Part shown: one piece after another, positions 10,977 through 25,262 of the stretch
Numbering within the stretch: the stretch's first letter is position 1
Layout: the number at the start of each line of letters is the position of its first letter
Assembly: GCA_029204225.1 (NCBI GenBank)
Contig: CM055093.1
Span: 4,742,056-4,806,055 of the forward strand
Length of the DNA: 64,000 nucleotides
Reading direction: 5' to 3'
Source of the DNA: Diphasiastrum complanatum
Taxonomy: Eukaryota; Streptophyta; Lycopodiopsida; Lycopodiales; Lycopodiaceae
Position numbers and translations under genes: made by a program
Notes under the pieces: model-generated
The model's input: only the letters and a program-made list of their open reading frames with translations
Databases searched by the model: none
Told to the model about the DNA's origin: nothing

Positions 10977-11809
10977 TGTGCAAAAAGTACAAAAAGGACC
11001 AAAAGTGGATCCTAATCTGATCCTCAAGAGGGATTGGATGTTAGATTTACTTGATCTATCAATCTACATAAGATTAAGATCAATCTAGATCAATTTTAGA
11101 CATAAAATCCAAACAAGAACAATCATTTATTGAAGGTAAATGTACTTGCTGGTTTCACACGTGTGAAACCCTGTCAGGGTATGGACTCCAACCTGAAAAT
11201 CAAGTACACATTGATAGAACCTCAAAACAATCAAAACAAATGTAGACAAATGGAGAGAATCACTCAAAATTGCTTCCAAAACCAAGATTGGTGTCTCGCA
11301 TTGATTATGGCCAAATGTGGCTCTATATATACAATAAGTGGGAGATCGTGGTACTGATAATTCCTCTGATCCCACATGTGTGAAGGTGCTTTGTCATATG
11401 ATGATTCATCACGCAAAACTGACACTTGGACAAAACCTTCTATTTTGAGCACTTTTGGTCCATTTTCCTTCTATATGGAGATCTACTTGGAAATCTTCTA
11501 GAAGTCAAAATTCGCCTACTTCAGCTTATTACACACATGTGAGCTGTCCTCTACACATGGGATATGACACCTAACCAAAGGATGTGGCTCATGCAATCAA
11601 TAGATTGATGCCATGTGTCATATGTCTAGAAAACTAGTTTTTGGCCTTTTTAGCCACTAGAACTTGAATTAAATCATATGTACAAACTATATGATTATGG
11701 TACATGACAAGTACACTATTTTCACATGTGGAAACAGGCTCCACACATGTGTGTTTATCTATATACAAGATTTTTGGCCTCTACCAAGCTTATTTTTGCA
11801 TTTTTCACA
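10977..11809 (-). repeat. 5' LTR of the complete non-autonomous element
   Basis: 833 bp, the same length as the 3' LTR and nearly identical. It carries the same palindromes (near 11153, 11370, 11528, 11722 and 11740) and a TATATATA stretch near 11322-11330. It is followed at 11810-11814 by the target duplication AAGAG. Confidence 0.95.
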
Positions 11810-11814
11810 AAGAG

Positions 11815-12031
11815 AACCTAGCGTCTCTACTGCCCATATTTCGGAAGAAGGTATTCTTTCCATAAATGATGTTGAAATGACGGATGAACATGTAGTCCTT
11901 TATCTAGATGCCCAACGTTATCCGCCAAAATCAATTTCACAAGAGATCAAGTCACCAGGGCCGTTGGCTAACGTCCAACTGACATCCAAAGTACCCAACA
12001 CACACACATATAGGCCCAAGCCCAAAGTATA
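11815..12031 (+). pseudogene. Gypsy pol fragment, continuation after nested insertion
   Basis: The open frame here (EPSVSTAHISEEGILSIND, then acidic and proline-rich sequence to about 12031) continues the gypsy sequence interrupted at 7170; removing the nested element and one AAGAG copy makes the reading continuous. It is cut at 12031 by the next copia LTR, so no RT domain of this gypsy remains. Confidence 0.7.
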
Positions 12032-13014
12032 TGTGAAAGATTTCAGATCATTATAATCCAATCTACTTGAATGATCTTTGGCTAGAAAGATAAATACATT
12101 ACCAATCTCACCAATGTAGAAAATTCAGCATCTACACACAAAATGAGATGCAAACACTAATAGAACTTGATCAAACTTGAATGAAATGAAAAAGTATTGT
12201 TGTTTTCCATAAAAAACCAGCAAGCTACTGCATTTCACACGTGTGGATCCAAAAATAACAAATATAGATCATTCTACACATAGAATTCCAAGCAATCACC
12301 AAGATACTGCACCAATGGATAATAGAACCCAAGAGAATCATGTATAAGCATGAAATGAGATAGAGAAGAGAGAAGATATCTCTCTCCACGAGTTACATCC
12401 TTTTATAGTAGGTCCAAACCCTATTTGGCCACTTGGCTTTCCCACCAAAATGCTAACCCTACTAATTTTGGGTCTAGATTCAATGTACCCAATTATTCAA
12501 ATTTGAATCTACTCAAACTCGCATTCTAACTTTCCCACACTTTCAAAAAGTGTTTATTGAAATGAAATTTAGACTAATGAACTTTGAAAAGTCAACCTCT
12601 AAGTCTAAAACAAGTTTTGGCCTCAATATGCTAAATATGAAAATATTGACAAAATGATCAAGCTAGTTGAATCTTTCACACTCCCTCTGCAGCTAGTTTT
12701 AGCATATACTTTGATAGCACTCCAAGTGATGTCCTATGCTTCATGAACAAGTCCTTTCCCAATGCTTTGGTGAAGATATCAGCTACACATTCCCTTGAAG
12801 ACACATGTTGAAGCTCCACCTCCTTTGCCATGACTCGCTCCCTCACAAAATGATATTGCACCTTAATATGCTTGCCCCTAGCATGAAAGATAGGATTGGA
12901 TGCCAACCTTTGGGCTGATTGAGTGTCACAAAAGATGATTGGGCTCTCTGAAAAATCTAGCAAGTGAAGATCCTTGATCATCCTCTTGATCCATACCATC
13001 TCCTTTGTGCAATT
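12032..13014 (-). mobile_element. 5'-truncated copia element: 3' LTR plus RNase H end
   Basis: Minus orientation. The LTR at 12032-12680 (649 bp, TGTGAAAG...TTTCACA) follows a purine tract (minus-strand GAGGGAG at 12681-12687) and an RNase H tail at about 12690-13005. The rest of pol, gag and the other LTR are missing; the break near 13014 abuts the leader of the gypsy gag at 13137. The LTR resembles that at 53577-54223 and contains a CACACGTGTG palindrome near 12234. Confidence 0.85.
12676..12999 (-). pseudogene. Copia RNase H C-terminal fragment
   Basis: 107 codons on the minus strand with typical copia RNase H sequence: IIFCDTQSAQRLASNP, the KHIKVQYHFVRE helix and the ECVADIFTKAL tail that ends copia polyproteins. 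The RNase H D-E residues upstream and all other pol domains are absent because the element is truncated near 13014. The open frame is intact only because it is short. Confidence 0.9.
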
Positions 13015-13136
13015 TTTTTATGATATAGAATCAGATTCTTGAAAAATGGAATAGATCTAGTAGATCTGATTTGAGATAGTTGTGATTAAAAAATCTAGAT
13101 CCAATCTCATTGTCTGCTTAATCTAAATTTGTAAAG

Positions 13137-14555
13137 ATGGCTGCTCTTGGAGCTGCTCCTGGAGGTGCTCCACAGGAAGTCAATCCAATTATTGTTAGAA
13201 GAGCATCCCATTTGGATCTACCCAAATATAATAGATTAACAGATCCAGTTAGATTTCTTCAGATCTATGTTGAATCCTGTGAAGTCTATGGTGAGATTTA
13301 TCCTCAAGTTAAACTTAACCTGTTTCCTATGGCCTTACTAGACGCAACACAAGATTGGTACTATAATCAAGACGAAACTGAGCGTACAGATTGGGAGGTT
13401 GTTAAGCGAGCTCTTATCACACGGTTCAAACCACGAAAGTTTATGGAAGACCCTTTTCTACTTTTAAGTAAAATTAAAATGGGAAAGCGAAAAATGGTTC
13501 GAGATTACATTGAACGGGTGAAACGTCTTAGATCTGAATGTGAACCTGAGTTGAGTAATGAAAATGCCATGATTATTTAATTTTTGTCAAGTCTATTTAA
13601 ACGGATCAGACGTGAGTTGAAATGCCATAATGAGTTTGCACTCTTGCAAAATGCTATGGACAATGCAATTCGGGAGGAGGATAAAGATTCAGATGAGGAG
13701 CCAAATATCAGTATATTGCCTTATACACCAGGGCTGACTACTACGACATCCACCACTATTGCATCAACGAATTCCAATGCTACTGCAGAAATGATGCTCA
13801 ATGAGTTCGAGAAACTTTGGAAGAACCAGCAGAAACAGATGGCAAAGTTGCAGTTGCAATTTGATGAGAAGATCAAAGCATTGGAAAATTTCCACGTGGA
13901 AGCAAACAAGGAACCTGAAAAGCTTTCAAAGACTTTTCCTATCAGGGAAAATGTCTAGTGCTCTATTTGTACAAGAAATCACACAGTGAATGAGTGTCCT
14001 CAATTGAAAAAATGAATGGAACTTAGTGTTTGCCATCTGTGTAATTCACCTGATCATGAGACTGCTTTTTGCAACTTCAACCCTCGGATAATTCAACAAT
14101 GGTATGTCCAGATGGGATATCGAGAATCATAGTATGGAGGTAATCCAGCAGTAAGACCGCGACAATCTACTCTTGGATACCTAGAACGTTTAGCTTTATC
14201 TGCCTCACCAAAGCACTCCGCTCCTCCTTCCAATTTGATGGAACCAGAACCTTACGGAAGTGCTGAGCAATGGAACTATGGTAATGATCAGGAAGGTGGA
14301 TCTTCAGAACAATATGCCATTTATGCTGCCGCTCAACAACAAGCTTCTAGAAATTGGACCAGAGCACCACTTGGATGCTTTGCATGTGGAGAAAGTCACA
14401 GAGTTGCAAAATGTCCAAATAAAAAGAAATTTGTATCATTCTGTCGTGACTATGGTTATGGGCATTGCTGTAAAGACTGTCCAGCAAGACCAAAGCCACC
14501 ACCAGCTACAACACCTGTAAATTTGATAACAATCAAGCAAAGACCAGTAGCTTAG
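13137..14555 (+). pseudogene. Ty3/gypsy gag with four zinc-knuckle-like motifs
   Basis: ATG at 13137. The gag domain spans 13137-13690 (LDLPKYNRLTDPVRFLQIYVE, LNLFPMALLDATQDWYYNQ, ITRFKPRKFMEDPFLLLSKI, VRDYIERVKRL), broken by a stop at 13578. A coiled-coil-like Gln/Lys-rich segment follows (13790-13930), then, in the same frame through a few stops, CSICTRNHTVNEC (near 13960), CHLCNSPDHETAFC (near 14035), CFACGESHRVAKC (near 14375) and CRDYGYGHCCKDC (near 14440, one Cys replaced by Tyr). Knuckles bind element RNA during packaging; gypsy gags usually have one or two. Nonsense codons make it inactive. Confidence 0.88.
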
Positions 14556-14570
14556 AATAAACCAAGTTCA

Positions 14571-15466
14571 CCCTTGATGGTGGTCACCAGAGCACAGAAG
14601 CAAAAAGAACCAGTAGTGGATCCAGTACCTGCTGATTCTATACCATTGAATGATACACCAACAACATTGAGAGTCTATCCAAATCTTAATACTGAAAAAC
14701 GAAGATATCAGAATATGAGACAGTGCAAGAAGAAGAGGAGCTTGAAGCTACTAAATCAACAGCTGAAATTCGATCTTCACTATTGCAGCCTTCAAGAAAT
14801 TTACGAACGGATATGAATGATCAGTTACATCATCTTGAAGAACCCTTTAAGATGACTGAACCAAAAGCACCGCAAACAGAATTACTCATGAACATTTTGT
14901 CTAGTAAGATCAATATTTCATTGGGAGAGTTTTTGAAGTTGGTGCCAAAAACAAAAGAAGTCTTAGTGCAAAAGTTAGCTCAAGAAGAACTAGAAGTCCA
15001 TCAGGAGACGCTTTTTTGTGTTGGATTTGAAGAATCTAACGAAGTACTCCATGTTGGAGCCGCTTGAAAAAGGAACAAAAGAATATCACTTTGCCGATAC
15101 AGCATAAATAATTTCCTAAAGAAGCTACCGTGATAGATGGCGGTTCAGGATTAACCTGATCTCTACAAAGCTATGCAAAATGGGGCCTTACAAAGATCAA
15201 ATCTGGTACTTTTGCTATTAAGCTAGCTGATCAAACGACAGTTCGTAACAATCAAACCGCCCAAAGTAGTTATATTGAAGGAAGACAGAATCACAGGATC
15301 AATGACGAAGAAACAAGCTAAGCAACATTATAATACGGTCCTGAAATGGGAAAATTTCCCTCGGAAGATTGATTCAAATGAAGTGCCACCTTTAGTGGAT
15401 AAAGGCAAAGAAAAAGTCGAGGATGATTCTTCAAGTCAGATTTCTAGTAAGACATCATCATACTAG
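14571..15466 (+). pseudogene. Gypsy gag-pol linker and protease remnant
   Basis: Begins with MVVTRAQKQKEPVVDPV, the conserved linker of this gypsy clade. The segment at 14820-15065 matches the region before protease; a VIDGGSG motif near 15130-15150 corresponds to the aspartyl protease active site (usually DTG/DSG/DGG). The frame then runs through KQAKQHYNTVLKWENFPRK to a stop at 15464-15466. There are several frameshifts. RT is missing: sequence changes abruptly to LTR-like DNA at 15467. Confidence 0.65.
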
Positions 15467-15880
15467 CATCCCAAGAATCAAGAAACACCCATTTCTTGAT
15501 GTTTGGAATACCCAAGAACAATCAAGGATAGGATTGTTGGTGAATATGCAAGATCAGATCCACAATCTCAGCCTATATAGTTTACCTGCATGCTGAAATC
15601 ACATAAACAAGAAGCAAGAAAACTAATCCACATCTACATTCCACATTGCAAGAAAGAAAGTAGGAAATCTAATTAATCCACAACCACAACAAGAAATCAA
15701 AGCATGTTCATAGGAATTTCACTCAAGACAATAGCTATGAACTGGGAGCTTCTCAATTGTCAAGAACTCATGGAGGATCTTTTTTATTCATGCAAGAAAA
15801 ATGACGATACAAATAAAGCTCCCTCACAAGAGAGGGGGGCCCTTAAATAAGCAAGAGAGCTACCCATGTGAAGCCTAAGT
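15467..15880 (-). repeat. LTR-like repeat, related to 44930-45245
   Basis: Shares stretches such as CAAGAATCAAGAAA, GTGAATATGCAAGAT, TATAGTTTACCTG and AATTAATCCACAACCA with 44930-45245 in the same order, so the two are diverged copies of one LTR family. It directly abuts gypsy coding sequence at 15466. Boundaries are approximate. Confidence 0.55.
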
Positions 15881-17753
15881 GGCAATTTCACTAATTTATA
15901 AATTATAGGTCACCATCAAAGTGTGGCTCACTCTAATTTATTTAAGAGAGGTCTACACTTATTTATATTGCCTAGGAACATTACTAGCTCATACGTGGTC
16001 GTTCCTTCTCTGGGATTCACCATGTAGGCTCACATAGAAATAATCTATCAACCTAGCTAGTAACCCTTGGCTCTCATGCTCGGCTCTCAACTTCTTCTGC
16101 TCTCCTCCTTTTGAGACCTCCTCGGTCTTGGGTGAGAGATACTCTATTTTTTCAGCTTCGTTCGGCATCTGGAGATTCTCTGGAATCTGCTAATAGTAAT
16201 TTTAATATTAAAAAGAGATATTCTATTTACTATTTTTATTAATGATGAATGTAATTGAATCATTTTCATATCTTGTTTATACTCGTAAGAGACCACAAAT
16301 TAACACACAATATTCTTTTAATTCATGCTTGTAAGAGCCACACACTAACACAATATTATTTTGTTCATGCTCGTAAGAGACCACATATTAACACATAATA
16401 TTTAAGACATATGACAATAAGTTGACAATATTTGAAATACTACTTTTACAAATGATACTTCTGAAAATTTTCTTTAGAAAATGATTGAAAGTCATGAAAT
16501 CTTAGATATTTTAAGATTAATTTATTCAATAATATTTTAAAATCTTAATATGCATGTTATATTATATATTTTAAAATAATAGTAATTAAGAATATAAATT
16601 TCATATATTTGACACAAAATATTTTTTTAGAAGTAGTTTATAATTTTTAAAAACTAAATATTTGTAAATATCTATATGTCTAACTTCATAGTTAAATATT
16701 TGATTTCTTAATAGTTTAAAAAGTAGAATATTTAAAATCATAACATTTTGTAAAAATAAATATTAAATATTCTAGCATTTTTATAGATTTTAATTTAATT
16801 ATAATTTTATTGTAGATTTTATATATATACTCAAATTCAAATATACACTAAGTATTTTAATATATTTTTTATTATCATTATCATAATTAAAATGAAAATT
16901 TTATTTAATGTGACCATATATATTGTTAACTATGTTAAATATTGACAATTGCAAAAATTCATTTAAAAAAATAGATTTTTTAGATATATTTTTTTTTCTA
17001 ATCACCATGTTAAGTACTACATATGACAACAATTACAAATAATTTTTTATATATATATGTATTTTTTTTTAGATTTTTTAAAACATGTGTATTAGATATT
17101 TTCAATAAAAAAATTTTTATCAATCACTATAAATAATATTTTCAATAAAAAAATTTTCATCAATCACTATAAATAGATCAACAATACAACACTTCAATAT
17201 AATATAAAATAAAAATAGCTATATAATAATAATATATTTATAAACTATAATACATTTCGGAAAAGAAAATGAGACACTTATATGATAATACTGCAAAGTT
17301 AATAGAAGGTTCGATCCAGATTGACATAGTTATTGACTTTTTGCAAAAAATCTGTTGAGCACAAATCGTAAATTAATTATGTACTAACCTTGTTTTTTTC
17401 ATCTTTTTAATATATATTTTCATTTTACAAGCATTATAAACTTCCATCAAATTTCTTGTAGAGATAATTTTTGCAAATGACATTGGCTTCTACATTTAGT
17501 ATGCAAGTGAATTTGAGCTATATTGGCATCTATTTGTTGATTATAAAAAAATTCACAAAATTGATACTTAAAAAAAAAAAACAAGTATCAAATAAATGTG
17601 CAAGAATACTTTTTTTTCTTCTACAAAGTACAATTCAAACGAATGTATCAAATCTACATCAGTTAAATGTTTAATATACAATGCTAATTAAAACAACATG
17701 CAAAAAAGCCACAAAATAAAATGTGAAAACACTATGTTACAAATTAGTCATTG
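15881..17753. other. AT-rich intergenic DNA with small tandem repeats
   Basis: No coding sequence recognised. Contains three tandem units of about 55 bp at about 16273-16405 (core CTCGTAAGAGACCACA...AACACACAATATT) and a 43-bp duplication at 17099-17175 (TTTTCAATAAAAAAATTT...ATCACTATAAATA). The rest is very AT-rich, unstructured sequence. Confidence 0.6.
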
Positions 17754-18866
17754 ATAATTTGAAGATGAACCATTGACGTCACTTTAGTACATGGAATTGT
17801 TGATTCATTTATTATTGGCACTTTCATCTTATTTGAAAAAATTAAAAATATTAATTCATGAAATTTGAAGAGATTTGTTGTTGAAAAAGAAGTGTAAACT
17901 ACCACTATCAACCAAATAAGAACACTTTTTTTTATCCTTTAATTAGTACTTTAATATTGAAAGTTTTATTGGAATCGGATCCATTAAGGACGTTTGAAGA
18001 CATACTTATAAATGTTGTCTTTGAGTGTCTTCTAATAGCACTTAGGTGTTCTAATGAGATTCATAATCTGACGATTATTCGTCATCAGTAGTGATTCATT
18101 TTTTTTTGCTTGATATTATCTTGACATTCATTATTCTCAGTGATTAAAGACATACTAAAATATTATTCCAAGTCACATTTGTTTTGTAGTTTTTTTATTT
18201 TGCTTATAGTGAAATATAAGTCCAATTGGCGAGGACGAATTGTCTCAACCTTAAGATCTAATAATCTTGACTTCAAGTTTTGCTTCAATAGTAATTACTT
18301 ATTTCTTGTTGGTATTCTTTTCACGAAATTTCATGATTGTAGGATATTATAATAATTTATTCTCTCCTTTAGCTTGTGTGTGATGACTTGAACTTATTAC
18401 TTCATTATACTTTGATGATTTCAATTTTGACCATTTACTTGAAATATTTTGATTCAAATAAGAACAACTTAATCCATAGTATTGTAGAATTGAGTATTAA
18501 CAACAACTTCAACATCACTTTGTAAATCCTGGTATACCCTTATAAATAATCATTTTTCATATTTGTAAAATAAATTCAACTTCTAAAATTCAAAGTTGTA
18601 CTTTCGTATGGTGCCATTTTTTTAAATTTTCGTCCATTGTTTGAAATTCATTTCATCCTAAAATAAACTCTTGTAAGTACGAATACAAGCCTTTTCAAAT
18701 GATTTTCAATCTGTCCTTTTGTTGAAAATTCTATCCATTGGTTCTAGCAACAAGTTATTATTCTATCTTTTTCATCACTTATAAGTTGTAGTCTCGAAAT
18801 GAATGGTAGCATACATGATTTTGGTTGGGTTAGGTCTACCAAACTACATGAAATATTGATCCAACT

Positions 18867-18957
18867 TGTATGTATGTATGTATGTATGTATGTATGTATG
18901 TATGTATATATGTATGTATGTATATATATGTATGTACATATATATATATATATATAC
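18867..18957. repeat. (TGTA)n / (TA)n microsatellite
   Basis: About 15 TGTA repeats with interruptions, followed by TA repeats. It directly borders the microsatellite-associated TIR element on its left side. Confidence 0.95.
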
Positions 18958-19057
18958 ATATCATAGTGGCACGTGGTACCGCCATTATGGTGCCACCCAA
19001 AAATCCGCGGTACCAAGACGGCACCATTTTTTAATTTTATTTTTATTTTTTAAATTT

Positions 19058-19660
19058 AGTGGGCAATATGGGTATCAGCTTGAAGCTCTTGACGAGAGCA
19101 GTGCATTTATGCAGGTTGTCGGTGCTTTCAGCTACAAATTGTGTTAGACAACTAAATAATACACCTCTCAGTTTAATAGTCACTAGTTAACCGTGAGCTC
19201 AGATCTGTAAGGCCCCCGTTATGAGCAGAAGGCATTACGGAGCACGGTTGTTAGTATAGGGTCTACTGTGAGACCATGATGGTTATGAGATGGCTAGACT
19301 ACAGTTTCTATATAGCAACAAGTCTTGGGGGGTTCGGGGGGCATTAGCCCCCCGAGAAACGGGGGGTTCGGGGGGCGGTAGCCCCCCGAGAAATAGGGGG
19401 TCCGGGGGGCGGTAGCCCTCAGGTGGGGGGTTTGGGAGGCAGAGCCCCCCAACAGCGGGGTTCGGGGGCTGCCGGTAGACGGAACCCCCGACAGTACGAC
19501 CTCTTCATGATTTGGCCTTCCGACTCCCTAAGCGAAAACACACTTTTTGGTGTTTTGCATCTCCTTGGTCCTTTGGCTGTTCGCTCTCGTCAGAACCGGC
19601 AACCTATATAAATGCACTGCTCTCATAAACAGCTTCAAGCTGATACCCATATTGCCCACT
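19058..19660. mobile_element. MITE with 30-bp terminal inverted repeats and G-rich hairpin units
   Basis: The left end AGTGGGCAATATGGGTATCA continues for 30 bp and is perfectly inverted at the right end (19631-19660). At 603 bp with no transposase it is a non-autonomous TIR element; the superfamily is unclear because no target duplication can be read securely. The interior (19324-19480) holds tandem units of about 33 bp with GGGGGG...GCCCCCC hairpin arms. A reverse-oriented relative is at 62605-63140. Confidence 0.8.
19324..19480. repeat. G-rich tandem hairpin units inside MITE
   Basis: Four to five units of about 33 bp of the form GGGGGGTTCGGGGGGC, a short loop, GCCCCCCGAGAAA. Each unit can fold as a GC hairpin, and the strand carries many runs of five or six G, so quadruplex formation is plausible. 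It stands out sharply from the AT-rich surroundings. Confidence 0.85.
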
Positions 19661-19773
19661 TGATTTTATTTTATTTTCTTAAAAATTAAAAAAAAATATT
19701 ATATATTATGGTACCGCGGATCAGTATGGATCCGCGGTACAGGGATCCGTGGATCCTGGTACCGCTGGATCTA

Positions 19774-19915
<142 letters not shown>

Positions 19916-20777
19916 GGTATTGCTAGAGCTTGCTCATCTTTGAAGCTTGCACTATTAGGTTGTTTTATCTGATATAAACTCTAGAAGCTGTAACCTTGAT
20001 AGACTGAATCTACTGAACAACTCGTGAATCAGTTTGTTGCATATTTGCAATATTGCAAGTTGTTTGATTGTTTAGTTCTAACGTTGATGCTTGAATCAAT
20101 TTTTGAAATTAGCTACTATTTTGTTTTTTATCTTCATTTATCATGAGTCTCATTATGTTGCTCTTATGTTTCATTTTAATTTTTACATAATGTTGACGAT
20201 AGTTGTTTTGTTTGATACTTATAGTAGTGTATAATAGATTTTTATTTGAATGACAATGTTTTTATACAAATAATGACATGGTTAACATTAATTTTTATCA
20301 TATAAATTGCTTGTAAAATTTGGTCCAATTTCAAAGAAGTTAAAAAATTACCTCTTCATCTAGTTTTTAAGTTGTAAAACAAGCTGAAAAGTTGATTTTC
20401 CTCCAAAAAATGCCCGTTTTAACTTCTTGAAGCTCAATGCTAAAAATTTGGTTTAGAGTGCATGGAATTTGGGTAAAAAATAGTGAAAAAAAAAAAGACA
20501 CAATTCAAAAAAATTTACAATGTTCAACATGACAAAATCTAGTTAAGGAAAATTTCCAACAAAATTTTAGAACAAAAACTGATTATGAATTTTTTTTCTT
20601 GTCATTCTTTTGCGTAGTACTGGCTACTTTTTGTTTTTATTGTATTGAACTCTTTTTGAGAATGACAATTACACGCAAAAAGGTCAAAAAATAAAATAGT
20701 TACTCATGAAATAAAAGGTATATAGTGTTTAGGCAATATGACATAGTGGGTCTCTTGGCTTGAATTTTGAAACTTTT

Positions 20778-21522
20778 TGTAGAAAAAAATATTAATTATT
20801 CTTCCACAGAGAACACGATGACAGTTTGAATAAATCAAACTAATATCAGTGTCTTCAATTGGGATTGTATCTGATCTATGTATTAATAGAACAGTATTAG
20901 TTCTGATTGAATATGCATGCAGAAATTATATGCGGAAGTAAGAGACAACTTAAGACAATTTAGACAATAGGAAACTATTGATCAAAAATAAATTTTTATA
21001 ACTCTGAATTTGATTTAAGAATATACATCTCTTGTTGTCTTATCTCGCTGTTGTGTCTCTGATTGAGTGAGTTACAATGAGTAGTGCACATGTATTTATA
21101 TTGTAACAGAATAGGTCTTTTGGCCTTTTCTTTACAGGTCTTTTGGCCTTTCGATGCTGTAACAGTATATATCTCACTGTTTACGACGATTGATATTTAA
21201 CTAGACGTTCTGTTTCTAGGTTCGAATAAATTTTGTTCGCGAATTATTCGCGACAGTCCATCTCTTCATCTCAGCTTCGTGTTTCGCGAATTGTTCGCAA
21301 CACTTGTCTCTTCGCGACATTTTCGTCTTTCATGAATTGTTCACGACAGATGACAATTCTTGACTTGAAAAAAAAATCTAGAAAATTTCGTGAACTGTTC
21401 GAGATAGTTTCGCGATAGATGAGCTTGAAGAACAGTCCAGAAGATTTCACGAATTGTTCGCGACAATTTCGCAACATCTGAGGCTTGAACAAGAAACAGA
21501 ATATTTTGCGACAAGATTCTGT
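20778..21522 (-). repeat. Copia LTR fragment (TTCGCGAA family)
   Basis: Starts TGTAGAAAAAAATATT and is homologous to the full LTR at 25877-26847 for about 745 bp, then ends where the second duplication copy begins at 21523. Includes TCGCGA palindromes near 21238, 21286, 21312, 21410 and 21448. No internal element sequence is attached. Confidence 0.8.
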
Positions 21523-23860
<2,338 letters not shown>

Positions 23861-24351
23861 TGTAGGAAAAAATATTAATTATTCTTCCACAAAGAAAAAG
23901 TTTGAATAAATCAAACTGATATCAGTGTCTTCAATTGGGATTGTATCTGATCTATGTATTAATAAAACAATATTAGATTCGATTGAATATGCATGCGAAA
24001 GTTATATGCGGAAGTAAGAGACAACTTAAGATAATTTAGATAGTAAGAAACTATTGATCAAAAACAAATTTTTATAACTCTGAATCTGATTCATCAATAT
24101 ACATCTCTTGTTGTCTTATCTCGCTGTTGTGTCTCTAATTGAGTGAGTGAGTTACAACGAGTAGTGCACATGTATTTATATTGCTATAGAATAGGTCTTT
24201 TGGCCTTTTATTTACATGTCTTTTGGCCTTTCGATGCTGTAACAGTACATATCTAACCGTTTTACGACGGTTGATGTTTAACTAGACGTTCTGTTTCCAG
24301 GCTCGAATAAATTCTGTTCATGAATTATTCGCGACAGTCTATCTCTTCGTC

Positions 24352-25262
24352 TCAGTTTCGTTTTCGCGAATTGTTCGCGACACTTGTCTCTTCACGACAT
24401 TTTCGTCTTTCGCGAATTGTTTGTGACAGATGACAATTCTTGAGCTTGAAGAAGAAATCTAGAATATTTCGCGAACCGTTTGAGATAGTTTCGCATACTT
24501 TTGCCATGGATGCCCAACTTGCGTCACTATAAGATTTGATATGAAATCCAGCTTCTTTCGAATAACACAGTCCATAGTCTTTCGTTTTCTGGAGATATTG
24601 TAATACTGTCTTTGCCAACTTCCAATGCAATGATCTTGGGTTCTGATTATATTGGCTCAGTCTATATACTGCAAACACTATATCAAGTTTGGTGTTGTCT
24701 GCTAGATATAACAATGATCCAATCAGTCTACAATAGGGTATTTTGGCCATTCGTTCCTCTTCCTCGAGAGTCTGCAGACAATCTGTCTTGTTCAATATTA
24801 TTCCAGATATCATGGGAGTATGCACACCTTTGCATTCGAGCATGTTGAATTCTTCAATGATCTTTTGAGTGTACTTTTGTTGGTGAAGATACAACTTACC
24901 ACCTTCAAAGTCTCTCACGATTTGCAAGCCTAGATAGATTTTAGCTTCTCCTAGGTCTGTGATCTCAAATATTTTAGAAATGTCTCTTTTGACATCTGAA
25001 ATTAACTTATCTCTTCTTGAGAAGATAAGCGTGTCATCAACATAAACAGCTAGAATGATTATTTCATTTTGGACATGTTTGATATAGATATTTGATTCAG
25101 CAAATAGATGTTTGAAGCTTATGGAAAGTAGTACTTTGTCCTTCTTTCTATACCAATGTCTCCGCTTGTTTCAGACCATAAATGCTTTTATTCATGTTAC
25201 ATCCGTATTTTGGATATTCTTGGCTTACAAAACCAAGTGGTTGGTCCATGAATAAGTCTTCT
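24352..25262 (-). pseudogene. Copia RT-RNase H fragment fused to LTR sequence
   Basis: The minus strand encodes FMDQPLGFVSQEYPKYGC and KSIYGLKQAET (25170-25260), then with frameshifts the catalytic AVYVDDTLIFSRR (intact YVDD, about 25030-25070), LYLHQQKYTQKIIEEFNM, the GSLLYLADNTKLDIVFAVYRLS block and the RNase H start YSDASWAS near 24505-24525. At 24498 the frame runs directly into LTR-derived sequence, giving a chimeric 191-codon open frame with no meaning as a protein. RNase H is truncated after its first catalytic Asp. Confidence 0.9.

Larger units (their letters stand above)
7171..11809 (-). mobile_element. Complete non-autonomous copia-like LTR retrotransposon (4639 bp)
   Basis: Bounded by two 833-bp LTRs beginning TGTGC and ending TTTTTCACA, which differ by only about a dozen bases by eye, and by a perfect 5-bp target duplication AAGAG (7166-7170 and 11810-11814). 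In minus orientation it has 5' LTR, primer-binding site (10965-10976), a leader of about 1.6 kb without coding potential, one long ORF (8144-9370), a purine-rich tract and the 3' LTR. It lacks protease, integrase, RT and RNase H, so it would need proteins in trans. It interrupts gypsy protease sequence that continues at 11815. The near-identical LTRs suggest a fairly recent insertion. Confidence 0.95.

Noticed and set aside
7171..11809. Regularly spaced CACACGTGTG palindromes as a possible CRISPR-like array
   Set aside because: Spacing is irregular, the motif is only about 10 bp, and it is confined to LTRs of plant retrotransposons.
18140..18352. Possible copia integrase trace on the minus strand (a KIIRS-like stretch near 18250)
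   Set aside because: Only a few residues fit, with stops and shifts around them; the neighbouring catalytic residues are missing.
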